Assembly (NCBI RefSeq): GCF_009709555.1
Contig: NZ_WJBG01000100.1
Coordinates: forward strand, 1 to 34,243
DNA from: Streptomyces blattellae
Lineage (GTDB): Bacteria; Actinomycetota; Actinomycetes; Streptomycetales; Streptomycetaceae
Reading direction: 5' to 3'
DNA: 34,243 nucleotides
Under the pieces are notes generated by a model. The model was not told the origin of the DNA and did no database searches. It saw only the letters and a list, made by a program, of their open reading frames with translations. The first letter of the stretch is position 1, and each line of letters starts with the position of its first letter. Both the position numbers and the translations under genes were made by a program. Of this stretch, positions 7,282 to 16,545 are shown piece after piece.

Positions 7282-7344
7282 TCTATGAGGTGCCGAAGCC
7301 CTTCTATGAGGTGCCGAAGCCCTTCTATGAGGTGGTGCCCGGGC
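7261..7344 (-). repeat. 21-bp tandem repeat spanning the ppx stop codon
   Basis: TCTATGAGG recurs at 7261, 7282, 7303 and 7324, an exact 21-nt period. The two central units are identical, the outer unit differs where it forms the terminator stem, and the gene-proximal unit diverges after GAGGTG. The ppx stop (TAG, minus strand 7327-7325) is in the proximal copy. Since 21 is a multiple of three, stop readthrough would meet another in-frame TAG every seven codons. Confidence 0.93.
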
Positions 7345-8287
7345 CTTCTGCCACCTTGAAGGCGATGCCGTCGAGGATGTCGTGCTCGCTCACCACGACC
7401 TCCTCGGCGCCGATCCGCTCCATGATCGCCAGGAGTACGAGGGCGCCCGCACCGATCACGTCCACGCGCCCCGGATGCATGGAGGGAATGGCCGCGCGCT
7501 CGGCGTGGGTGGAGTGCAGCAGCCGTTCGGTGATCTCCCGCACCCGGTCGTGCGAGACACGGGAGTGGTGGATGGCGACGGAGTCGTACTCGGGCAGGTC
7601 CTGTGCGATGGCGGAGACCGTGGTGACCGATCCGGCCAGGCCGACCAGTGTGCGCGCCTCGCGCAGCGGAACCGTCTCCTCGGCGAGGTCGAGGGCGGCC
7701 TCGATGTCGGCGCGCATGGCAGCGATCTGCTGTTCGCCGGGCGGGTCGGACACGACACCGTCGCGCACGAGGTGCCGCTCCGTCATCCGGACACAGCCGA
7801 CGTCCACGGACCGCGCCGCCCGCACATGCTCCTCCCCCACGACGAACTCGGTCGAGCCACCGCCGATGTCGACGACCAGGTAGGGCTTGTCGAGGTGATC
7901 GCTCCCCGCCAGCTCCTTCGTCGCCCCCGTGAACGAGAACTCGGCCTCCTGATCACCGGAGATCACCTCGGGCTCCACCCCGAGAATGTCCAGCACCCCC
8001 CGCACGAACTCGTCCCGGTTCTCCGCGTCCCGGGAAGCCGAGGTGGCCACGAACCGCAGCCGCTCCGCCCCGTGCTCCTTGATGACCGCCGCGTACTCCC
8101 GGCACGCGGCGAAGGTCCGCTCCAGCGCCTCGGGGGCCAGCCGCCCGGTCCGGTCGACGCCCTGTCCGAGCCGCACGATGGTCATACGGCGGTCCAGGTC
8201 GACGAGTTCACCGGTCTCGGGGTCGCAGTCGGCGACGAGGAGGCGGATGGAGTTCGTACCGCAGTCGATGGCGGCGACGCGGGTCAC
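7325..8287 (-). CDS. ppx: Exopolyphosphatase / Ppx-GppA family phosphatase
   Basis: Predicted to release phosphate processively from inorganic polyphosphate or to hydrolyse pppGpp; the family covers both. The 320-aa protein has the actin-like ATPase-fold phosphate motif AAIDCGTNSIRLLVAD at the N-terminus and VVDIGGGSTEFVVG around residues 139-152. VGLAGSVTTVSA (about 226-237) and the C-terminal VIGAGALVLLAIMERIG follow. It is the short, single-module form common in actinobacteria. The GTG start at 8287 overlaps the TGA of the DUF501 gene (GTGA), implying translational coupling. The last residues, GPGTTS, come from the repeat array that spans the stop codon. Confidence 0.92.
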   Translation of the reverse strand: MTRVAAIDCGTNSIRLLVADCDPETGELVDLDRRMTIVRLGQGVDRTGRLAPEALERTFAACREYAAVIKEHGAERLRFVATSASRDAENRDEFVRGVLDILGVEPEVISGDQEAEFSFTGATKELAGSDHLDKPYLVVDIGGGSTEFVVGEEHVRAARSVDVGCVRMTERHLVRDGVVSDPPGEQQIAAMRADIEAALDLAEETVPLREARTLVGLAGSVTTVSAIAQDLPEYDSVAIHHSRVSHDRVREITERLLHSTHAERAAIPSMHPGRVDVIGAGALVLLAIMERIGAEEVVVSEHDILDGIAFKVAEGPGTTS

Positions 8288-8946
8288 CGGGAGTCCTCCT
8301 CGGTGTCGACGGGCTTGAAGGCGAAGTAGCCGGACTCCCCCTCGGCCACCTCCCAGCCCTCACCGGCGGGTGGCGTCACCGGCACCACGCACGGTCCCTT
8401 GCGCCACCACTCCGGCAGCATCGCGATCGCCTCGTCGCCCAGCGGGTTGACGCCCGGGCCGGCGGCCAGCGAGTGCGCAACGAGCACATGCAGACACTTC
8501 ACGCGGTCCGGCATCCCGCCCGCGCTCGGGAAGCCCTCCAGCACCTCGATCGCGTCGCGCCGCGCGATGTAGTCCTCGTGCGCGGCCCGGTACGCGGCGG
8601 CCAGCTCCGCGTCCGTCTGCAGCCGGTCCGTCATCTCCTTCATGACGCCGTTCGCCTCCAGCGTGCCGATCGCCGAGGCGGCGCGCGGACACGTCAGGTA
8701 GTACGTCGTCGGGAAGGGCGTCCCGTCAGGCAGTCGCGGCGCCGTCTCCACGACGTCCGGCTGCCCGCACGGGCACCGGTGCGCGATGGCACGCAGCCCG
8801 CGCGGCGGACGCCCGAGCTGCTGCTTGAAGGCCTCGACGTCCGCGTCGGTGGGCTCGGTGCGCGGAGTGGACGGCAGATCGGACCGCTTCAGCGCGGAGC
8901 GCTGTCCTTGAGGGGTGGTGGTCGGGCGACGGGCGGGCGTTTCCAT
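8284..8946 (-). CDS. DUF501 domain protein
   Basis: A 220-aa cytosolic protein of unknown biochemical role, conserved between divIC/ftsB and ppx across actinobacteria. After a divergent Pro/Arg/Thr-rich N-terminus (about 40 residues) the core reads VEAFKQQLGRPPRGLRAIAHRCPCGQPDVVETAPRLPDGTPFPTTYYLTCPRAA in order. A Cys-Pro-Cys-Gly knuckle and a later Cys-Pro could bind metal. SAGGMPDRVKCLHVLVAHSLAAGPGVNPLGDEA is the second conserved block. The ATG at 8946 has only a weak GAGAG-type ribosome site; the N-terminal extension makes the exact start uncertain. The stop codon overlaps the ppx start, and the upstream gap to divIC is 26 nt, so the genes look co-transcribed. Confidence 0.88.
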   Translation of the reverse strand: METPARRPTTTPQGQRSALKRSDLPSTPRTEPTDADVEAFKQQLGRPPRGLRAIAHRCPCGQPDVVETAPRLPDGTPFPTTYYLTCPRAASAIGTLEANGVMKEMTDRLQTDAELAAAYRAAHEDYIARRDAIEVLEGFPSAGGMPDRVKCLHVLVAHSLAAGPGVNPLGDEAIAMLPEWWRKGPCVVPVTPPAGEGWEVAEGESGYFAFKPVDTEEDSR

Positions 8947-8972
8947 GCTCGTACGACATTCTCTCTGTCAGT

Positions 8973-9449
8973 TCACTGGTCGGAGGCGTCGGACTTGTCG
9001 ACGCCGTCCCAGACGTTCAGGTACCAGGGCCGGTCGGCCGCCCCGGTGTCGGTGCGCGACTGCTTCGCCGCGTCCGGGTCGATCACGATGAACCCGGTCT
9101 CCCCGGGCATCACATAGTGCAGCCGCTCCCGGATCTGCTGCTCGGCATACGCGTCGTCCTGCCAGCGTGCCTTGAGGTCGCGCAGTTGCTCGACCCGCTT
9201 CTGAGCCTGCTGCTTCTGCTGCTGCAGATCGGCGATCTCGGCGCGCTGCGAGACGTACTGCCTTATCGGATAGGCGAGGGCCACGACCAGCGAGCACAGG
9301 ACGAGTGCCAGCAGCGCCGCGCGGCCGGTCAGCCGGGAGCGGCGGGCCTGGCGTTTGGTCTGGGAGCGATAGACACGGGCCGCCGTCTGCTCGCCGAGCA
9401 GACGGATCCTGGTCGCGGTGGAGAAACGGTCCCGGTCCTTGACGGCCAT
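8973..9449 (-). CDS. divIC: FtsB/DivIC-family septum formation initiator
   Basis: A bitopic membrane protein of the divisome; in Streptomyces DivIC with DivL/FtsL supports sporulation septation. The 158-aa product has a basic cytosolic N-terminus (1-42), one membrane span (about 43-62, AALLALVLCSLVVALAY), a coiled coil (about 65-97, rich in Gln/Arg/Glu) and an extracytoplasmic FtsB-like segment with RERLHYVMPGETGFIVID. The ATG at 9449 has GGGAGGTGGG just upstream; the longer start at 9467 would place that site inside the coding region. It lies between eno and DUF501, the standard actinobacterial order. Confidence 0.92.
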   Translation of the reverse strand: MAVKDRDRFSTATRIRLLGEQTAARVYRSQTKRQARRSRLTGRAALLALVLCSLVVALAYPIRQYVSQRAEIADLQQQKQQAQKRVEQLRDLKARWQDDAYAEQQIRERLHYVMPGETGFIVIDPDAAKQSRTDTGAADRPWYLNVWDGVDKSDASDQ

Positions 9450-9472
9450 GACCCACCTCCCCTTCATACGTG

Positions 9473-9516
9473 CGTACGTCCCCGCACACGGTACGGGACC
9501 GGTACGGGGACGTACG
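9473..9516 (-). terminator. Hairpin between eno and divIC
   Basis: A perfect 12-bp inverted repeat (CGTACGTCCCCG at 9473-9484 with CGGGGACGTACG at 9505-9516) has a 20-nt loop that itself contains short repeats of GGTACGGG. It lies 24 nt upstream of the divIC start and downstream of eno. It may terminate or attenuate eno transcription, or be an operator for divIC; no T run follows. Confidence 0.5.
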
Positions 9517-9568
9517 TACGACTGGCTAGGCCTTGACCCTTAAAGACTCAGCCCTTGCTGTGGCTGCT

Positions 9569-10991
<1,423 letters not shown>

Positions 10992-11070
10992 ACCGGCTCC
11001 GGGCGATCGGCCAGCGTGTCACCCACCCGATGGACAGAACCGAGAGCAAATTGTTTCTGAACGGAACAAA

Positions 11071-11160
11071 GCGTGGGCGGGAGGCGGGACGGACGACGGA
11101 CGGAAGGCGGACCAGAAGGCGGACAGGAGGGGGGCAGGGAGGCGGGCAGGGAGGCGGGCA
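11071..11160. repeat. Purine-rich, about 12-bp degenerate repeat with G-quadruplex-like runs
   Basis: Units resembling ggaggcgggcag and gaaggcggacag follow each other with a period of about 12 nt. The last two units are nearly identical. The plus strand at 11129-11158 has five or more GGG runs with short spacers, enough for a G-quadruplex. It lies between the rpf terminator and the eno promoter region. The rest of 10926-11313 holds only those two elements. Confidence 0.65.
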
Positions 11161-11161
11161 G

Positions 11162-11209
11162 AAAAAGCCCCGCCCCGGTGCGTACGGGGGAACACGCACC
11201 GGGGCGGGG
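11162..11209 (-). terminator. Strong intrinsic terminator after rpfA
   Basis: A perfect 16-bp stem (11168-11183 with 11194-11209) has a 10-nt loop. On the minus strand it is followed after one C by five T residues (11166-11162), a textbook rho-independent signal and unusual for this GC-rich genome. It lies 104 nt past the rpfA stop. Confidence 0.92.
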
Positions 11210-11313
11210 AGCCCGTGGGGACGGGGGGGACCCTCACGAGGCCTTCACTATGAAAGCCACGGATATGAAGGGCCTGTGGTTCAGCCTTGTTCTGCCTGCG
11301 AAGCCGGGGCGGC

Positions 11314-12021
<708 letters not shown>

Positions 12022-12022
12022 T

Positions 12023-12240
12023 CACCGACGCCTGCGAGGTGAGCTGTCGGGTTCGGGCCGGTTGAGTTGCCCGGCCATGTCTCGTACGAGGCTCTCGTCC
12101 CGTACGGGGCACGGCTTCACCCCAAGCCGCACGGTCAACCGACCGGCGCGGCGCTTACCTTGGGTCCCCCGCTCCTGCCTACGGCGCTTGACGCGACGAC
12201 TGTTCCCGTGCGGCCACTGGCAGGATTCGGCGTTGTGGCA
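12023..12240 (-). ncRNA. c-di-AMP (ydaO/yuaA-type) riboswitch in the rpfA leader
   Basis: On the minus strand, in order, the conserved ydaO blocks appear: CGCCGAATCCTGCC (about 12234-12221), GGGGGACCCAAGGT (about 12170-12157), GGCTTGGGGTGAAGCC (about 12129-12114), GGGACGAG and finally CCGAACCCGACAGCTCACCT (12056-12037), then GCAGGCGTCGGTGAGGGG. These are the signature blocks of the two-fold pseudosymmetric c-di-AMP aptamer. It lies directly upstream of the rpfA ribosome site, and the last helix (CCTCACCGACGCC with the GAGGTGAG region) could be the expression platform. Ends are approximate. Confidence 0.92.
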
Positions 12241-12372
12241 GCCGGGGCTCGGGTTGCCGAGCGGTGATGACCGTAGACACGCGATCCGCGGAATTTCAAA
12301 GACGATCAGGGCTTCTGAGACTCATCCCACACTTTCGCCAAACCGGACATTCAGTGCGAAGCAGGGCGTGAA

Positions 12373-13401
12373 CTACCGCTGGTTTTCGCCCGTTTCGGCA
12401 CCGACTTCGAGGGTCTGACCGGGGATGATGAGGTCCGGGTCGGTACCGACGGTCCCCTTGTTCTCGGCATAGAGCGCACGCCATCCGCCGTTCAACTCAA
12501 GGGAGTCGGCGATGGTCGCGAGAGTGTCTCCGGCGCGGACCCGGTAAGAGGCGTGACGGCCGGCGGAGTCGGCACGTGCGTCACTCCCGTCCTCATCCGC
12601 ACTGACGCCCCGATGCTTACCGGTTCCGGCGCCAGCGTCCGTGCCGGATCCAGTGTCCGTAAGGTACGAAGAGCCGCCACTCTGGACGTACTTGTCCGCA
12701 TCGTCACCCTCGGCGGAGCCTGCGGAGGGGCTGGCCGAATCCTGTGAGGAACTCGGGCTGAATTCGGGAGAAGTGTCGGACTTAGCCGAGTTGTCCGCTG
12801 TATCCGTATCCGTATCCTTGCCCGCATCCGACGACCCGTCAGACGGGGGCGCGGGGGACTGTGAAGGGGAATCCGGAGAAGGGGAGGCCGAGGGGGTCGA
12901 CTCCGAAGATGAGGACGACCCTGCCGAGTCGGACAAACCAGACGAGCCGGAGGAAGTGTCGGCCGAGGTGGACGGTTCGGCCGACGCCTCGCCCGCCAGG
13001 CCCGTGTCTACGTTCGCCGAGCGGGGGTCCTCACCCAGGCCGTGGAGCAGCCCGCAGGTGGGCCACGCGCCGGCACCCTGGTCCGCGAGGATCTTCTCGG
13101 CGACGGCTATCTGCTGGGAACGGCTGGCCTGGTCGGCGCTCGGCGCGTAGTCGAGGCCGCCGTACTTCTCCCAGTCCTCCTGGGTCACCTGCAGTCCGCC
13201 GTAGAAGCCGTTGCCGCTGTTGGCGCTCCAGGCGCCTCCGCTCTCGCACTCCGCGACCTTGTCCCAGGTGCTGCTGTCGGCCGCGCTCGCGCCGCCCGCA
13301 CCGAGGAGCGGGATCGCGATGGCGGAGCCGGTCACTCCGGCCGCGACAAGGAGGGCCGGAGCTTGGCGGGGGCGACGGTGACGACCGTTCCCGGAGAGCA
13401 T
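12373..13401 (-). CDS. Second Rpf-like LysM protein with long acidic Ser-rich linker
   Basis: A 342-aa secreted wall hydrolase paralogous to the adjacent RpfA. A signal peptide runs to about residue 40 (GASAAD). The Rpf domain (about 41-120) has the catalytic glutamate in AECESGGAWSANSGNGFYGG (Glu53) and ends with GAWPTCG. A long low-complexity linker (about 130-280) rich in Ser, Asp, Pro, Gly and Thr follows, then a LysM module (about 288-334, RVRAGDTLATIADSL to PGQTLEVG). The ATG at 13401 starts the family-like MLSGNGRHRR. Its ribosome site is weak (AAAGG), and an in-frame ATG at 13497 would add an Arg-rich non-signal extension. The linker is much longer than in RpfA and suits reaching into thick peptidoglycan. 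The upstream flank is interrupted by a recombinase gene. Confidence 0.9.
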   Translation of the reverse strand: MLSGNGRHRRPRQAPALLVAAGVTGSAIAIPLLGAGGASAADSSTWDKVAECESGGAWSANSGNGFYGGLQVTQEDWEKYGGLDYAPSADQASRSQQIAVAEKILADQGAGAWPTCGLLHGLGEDPRSANVDTGLAGEASAEPSTSADTSSGSSGLSDSAGSSSSSESTPSASPSPDSPSQSPAPPSDGSSDAGKDTDTDTADNSAKSDTSPEFSPSSSQDSASPSAGSAEGDDADKYVQSGGSSYLTDTGSGTDAGAGTGKHRGVSADEDGSDARADSAGRHASYRVRAGDTLATIADSLELNGGWRALYAENKGTVGTDPDLIIPGQTLEVGAETGENQR

Positions 13402-13526
13402 GCGGGAGCCTTTCGCGAGACAGCAGGGACCGGCGCGGCGGGTGAGGCTGAGGGCCACGCTGATCCGTGAACGTATAGGCAGCTCCTTGCTTGTCACAAG
13501 TTAATGCCGCGTAGATCACGTGAAGA

Positions 13527-15095
13527 TCACAGAATTGAAGGTGTGTCACGTTTGACCGGTTCCGGCGCGATGTGTGCCGTGATATCGAGAGGCGGGACAA
13601 GTAGCTCACGCTGGACCGGTGTGCCGCCACCGCGAAGATTCAGATAGTTCACGAGGACAGGCCAAAACCCCTTCTTGAACCATGTGTTCTGCTTGTCCTT
13701 GGCAAGGGCCCACGGGCCATACTGCTCGGGAAGCTGGTCCCAGAGGCAGCCGGTACGCAGTCGGTGGAGGATCCCGTTCACCTGGGTCCTGATGTCCACA
13801 CCACCGCGCACAAACTGGCGACGCCGGAAGTACGCAACCATCAACTCATCGATGGCAGGCCACTCCGACTTCGCCACTTCGTCAGGGACCAGCGTCCCGG
13901 TCTGCGCATGCCATTCAGTCACCCTGCATTTGACCCCGGACCGCTTCCGGACCTCTCCGACCGGCTTCACCGTGATGTCAAGCAGGTCGATCACCTCCCC
14001 CATCTTGGAGAGAGTCAGGCCCTGTGGCTTCGCCCCCGCGATCGATAGCAGGCCCGAGACGCTCATCGCTTCCAGCTCTGCTTCTTCCTGTGCCGCGAGC
14101 ACCTCCTCACCCCTGGCGAGCAGTTCTCTGGCGCTCCGGACGTCCTCTGCGAGCTGCCGCATAGCCGCGTCCTTCACCGACTGGCCAAGGTCGGGGACAC
14201 GCGCCAGGTCGGCTGCCGCACGTGCCGCAGCCTCCTCTTTCTCCCTGAGTGCCTGCTCAAAGTGAGCTACGCGCTCACGCTGCATGTGAATGTCCCCGGG
14301 GTGGACTTTCGGGCCGGCCCCCGCCACCAGAGCGAGTTGCTCCGACTCGGGCAGGAGCGTCATGACCTCGCTCCACACCACAGCCTCGACATCGTCGGCA
14401 GTCAGGTAGGGATCAGAGCAACCTGTTTGTCTTCCCTTGCCGTTGTCGCCGCCACCGCACCGGTAGTACCGAGTCTCGTTGGACCTGCGATAACTACCGT
14501 CGCTGATGACGAGCCGAGACCCACGCTTGCCTGGCTGCTCGATGGCGTACCCCCACGGCGGCGGACCACCTACCCAGCCGCCTTCAAGGGCCTTCCGCTG
14601 GCGGCCGCCCTGGGTGCGTTCACAGATGCCCTTCCACTCGGCCTCGGCCATCAGAGCGTGGAACTGCAACTGCTCCCGGCCGAGCGCCGTAGTGGTGTCG
14701 ATGTCTTGGGTGACCGACGCGAAGCTGACGCCGAGGTCCTCCATGGCCCAGATCCACGTCCAAAACGCCTGCCCAGTACGGCCGATGCGGTCGAACTTGT
14801 GGACCACAATCACGTCCACAAGACCTTCCAGAGCGGCCTGTTCGAGCCGCAACATACCGGGACGCTCGACAAGCGCCCCCGACACTCCTTCATCCCTGAA
14901 GATCAGCGCAGGGGAGAGGGTCCATCCAGACTGGTTGCTGATGTAGGCACGGCCCTCACTCTCCTGGACATCCAGGCCATATCCTTGCACCTGCTCCTTC
15001 GTGGAAACCCGCAGCATCAAAGCTGCTCGAACGGCACGCCCTGGCACCTGCCCGCGGTTGTCCGCGGGCGCGGTCGCAGCTATAGCGTTGAACAC
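13527..15095 (-). CDS. Serine recombinase, apparently internally deleted, with DUF4096-like C-terminus
   Basis: Resolvase/invertase-type DNA strand exchange enzyme. From GTG 15095 (522 aa; GAGGGG 5 nt upstream) the catalytic domain begins RAALMLRVSTKEQ with nucleophile Ser31. GVSGALVERPGMLRL, VHKFDRIGRTG and TQDIDTTTALGREQLQFHALMAEAEW follow. After GGPPPWGYAIE (about 176-186) the usual long recombinase DNA-binding domain is missing: GKRGSRLV runs straight into RRSNETRYYRCGGG, the zinc-ribbon zone. A coiled coil (about 270-340) follows. The C-terminus, about 411-486 (NGILHRLRTGCLWDQLPEQYGPW), resembles the N-terminal DUF4096 domain of IS5-type transposases. A longer in-frame ATG at 15215 exists, but that stretch contains a hairpin. 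It separates the second rpf gene from the P450 gene and is probably acquired DNA. Confidence 0.8.
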   Translation of the reverse strand: MFNAIAATAPADNRGQVPGRAVRAALMLRVSTKEQVQGYGLDVQESEGRAYISNQSGWTLSPALIFRDEGVSGALVERPGMLRLEQAALEGLVDVIVVHKFDRIGRTGQAFWTWIWAMEDLGVSFASVTQDIDTTTALGREQLQFHALMAEAEWKGICERTQGGRQRKALEGGWVGGPPPWGYAIEQPGKRGSRLVISDGSYRRSNETRYYRCGGGDNGKGRQTGCSDPYLTADDVEAVVWSEVMTLLPESEQLALVAGAGPKVHPGDIHMQRERVAHFEQALREKEEAAARAAADLARVPDLGQSVKDAAMRQLAEDVRSARELLARGEEVLAAQEEAELEAMSVSGLLSIAGAKPQGLTLSKMGEVIDLLDITVKPVGEVRKRSGVKCRVTEWHAQTGTLVPDEVAKSEWPAIDELMVAYFRRRQFVRGGVDIRTQVNGILHRLRTGCLWDQLPEQYGPWALAKDKQNTWFKKGFWPVLVNYLNLRGGGTPVQRELLVPPLDITAHIAPEPVKRDTPSIL

Positions 15096-15118
15096 GTCAG
15101 CCCCTCTACGGCTGGCCA

Positions 15119-15148
15119 GGCCCCGGAGCTCTGACCAGCTCTGGGGCC
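15119..15148. repeat. Inverted repeat upstream of the recombinase start
   Basis: GGCCCC (15119-15124 as GGCCCC) and GGGGCC (15143-15148) flank two inner AGCT boxes, giving an interrupted hairpin. On the plus strand it is followed by CTTGCGTTTT, a terminator-like run. A minus-strand TTGACA at 15181-15176 lies just beyond it. The hairpin inside the 5' part of the longest ORF argues that recombinase translation starts later, at 15095. Confidence 0.5.
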
Positions 15149-15288
15149 CTTGCGTTTTCGGGGATTCTAGGTACTTGTCAAAGCACAGCGTGGAAAAACA
15201 TGTGAAATCACTCATGATCGCTTATTAGCTGATAAGTCAGGTCCAGTCATCCTTCTCGGCTGCCGCGCACCCACGACCGGGCCCCCGA

Positions 15289-15294
15289 TACGGT
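15289..15294 (+). promoter_or_regulatory. -10 box for a leaderless P450 transcript
   Basis: TACGGT ends 6 nt before the GTG start codon at 15301, and no Shine-Dalgarno is present. This is the arrangement of leaderless Streptomyces genes, with transcription starting at the GTG itself. No clear -35 box is seen. Confidence 0.5.
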
Positions 15295-15300
15295 CGTCGT

Positions 15301-16539
15301 GTGAACGTCCCGAACGCCGCCCCCGAACTCTTCACCTGGGAGTTCGCAACCGACCCGTATCCGGCCTACGCCTGGCTGCGCGAACAGTCCCCCGTCCATA
15401 GGACAAGGCTTCCCAGCGGGGTCGAGGCGTGGCTGGTGACCCGCTATGCCGACGCGCGTCAGGCACTTGCGGACGGACGGCTTTCGAAGAACCCCGACCA
15501 TCACGCCAAGGACGCGCAAGGCAAGAACCGGACCGGCATCCCGGGTGAGCGCAGCGCCAATCTCATGACGCATCTGCTCAATATCGACCCACCGGACCAC
15601 ACCAGGCTGCGGCGGCTTGTCTCCAAGGCCTTCACCCCACGCCGTGTCGCGGAATTCGCGCCTCGTGTCCAGGAGCTCACGGACGACCTCATCGACCGGT
15701 TCGCGCGCCAGGGTGAGTGCGACCTCATCCACGACTTCGCCTTCCCGCTCCCCATCTACGCGATCTGCGACCTGCTCGGCGTCCCCCGGGAGGACCAGGA
15801 CGACCTCCGCGACTGGGCGGGGATGATGATCCGGCATGGAGGAGGCCCGCGCGGCGGCGTCGCGCGGTCTGTCAAGAAGATCCGTGGTTACCTGGCCGAG
15901 CTCATCCACCGCAAGCGCAACGACCTTGGCGAAGACCTGATCTCAGGCCTCATCCGTGCGTCCGATCACGGCGAACATCTCACCGAGAACGAAGCAGCCG
16001 CAATGTGCTTCGTACTCCTGTTCGCAGGTTTCGAAACCACCATCAATCTCATCGGCAACGGCGCGTATGCACTACTACGCAACCCCGAGCAGCGGGCCCG
16101 GCTGCAAGAGTCGATCGAGGGTGAGGGGAGCGACCTGCTCGACACCTGCATCGAAGAACTCCTCCGCTACGACGGCCCCGTGGAACTGGCCACCTGGCGC
16201 TTCGCCACCGAGCCCCTCACCATCGGCGAACAGCGCATTGAACCCGGCGACCCGGTGCTGGTCGTCCTCGCTGCCGCAAACCGCGATCCCGCACGTTTCA
16301 CGGAGCCGGACACGCTCGACGTCTCCCGCCGCGACAACCAACACCTCGGATACGGCCATGGCGTCCACTACTGTCTCGGCGCACCCCTGGCCCGTCTCGA
16401 AGGCCGTATCGCTCTGGAGACGCTGCTCCGCCGCCTGCCCGATCTTCAGCTTGCCGTCCGACCGGCCGAGCTGCGCTGGCGGGGTGGGCTCATCATGCGT
16501 GGACTACGAGACCTTCCCGTGCAGTTCACCGCCGTCTGA
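15301..16539 (+). CDS. Cytochrome P450 monooxygenase
   Basis: A soluble 412-aa bacterial class I P450 that would insert one oxygen atom into an unknown substrate with ferredoxin-delivered electrons. Visible landmarks are NIDPPDHTRLRRLVSKAFTPRR (C helix, about 94-115), I-helix oxygen-activation motif AGFETT (242-247), K-helix ELLR (Glu286, Arg289), ANRDPARF and PDTLDVSRRD. The heme loop is GYGHGVHYCLG with axial Cys358. The usual Phe at the start of the heme signature (FGxGxHxCxG) is Tyr351 here. No redox partner or biosynthetic cluster is adjacent. It ends 6 nt from the convergent mazG stop. It resembles the CYP107-type conserved P450 I recall at this locus; the subfamily is unproven. Confidence 0.93.
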   Translation: MNVPNAAPELFTWEFATDPYPAYAWLREQSPVHRTRLPSGVEAWLVTRYADARQALADGRLSKNPDHHAKDAQGKNRTGIPGERSANLMTHLLNIDPPDHTRLRRLVSKAFTPRRVAEFAPRVQELTDDLIDRFARQGECDLIHDFAFPLPIYAICDLLGVPREDQDDLRDWAGMMIRHGGGPRGGVARSVKKIRGYLAELIHRKRNDLGEDLISGLIRASDHGEHLTENEAAAMCFVLLFAGFETTINLIGNGAYALLRNPEQRARLQESIEGEGSDLLDTCIEELLRYDGPVELATWRFATEPLTIGEQRIEPGDPVLVVLAAANRDPARFTEPDTLDVSRRDNQHLGYGHGVHYCLGAPLARLEGRIALETLLRRLPDLQLAVRPAELRWRGGLIMRGLRDLPVQFTAV

Positions 16540-16545
16540 TCGGCG

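Noticed and set aside
7269..7883. Plus-strand ORF with PFYEVPK repeats
   Set aside because: Arises from the 21-bp repeat array and then runs antisense to ppx with Ser/Thr/Arg-rich shadow composition.
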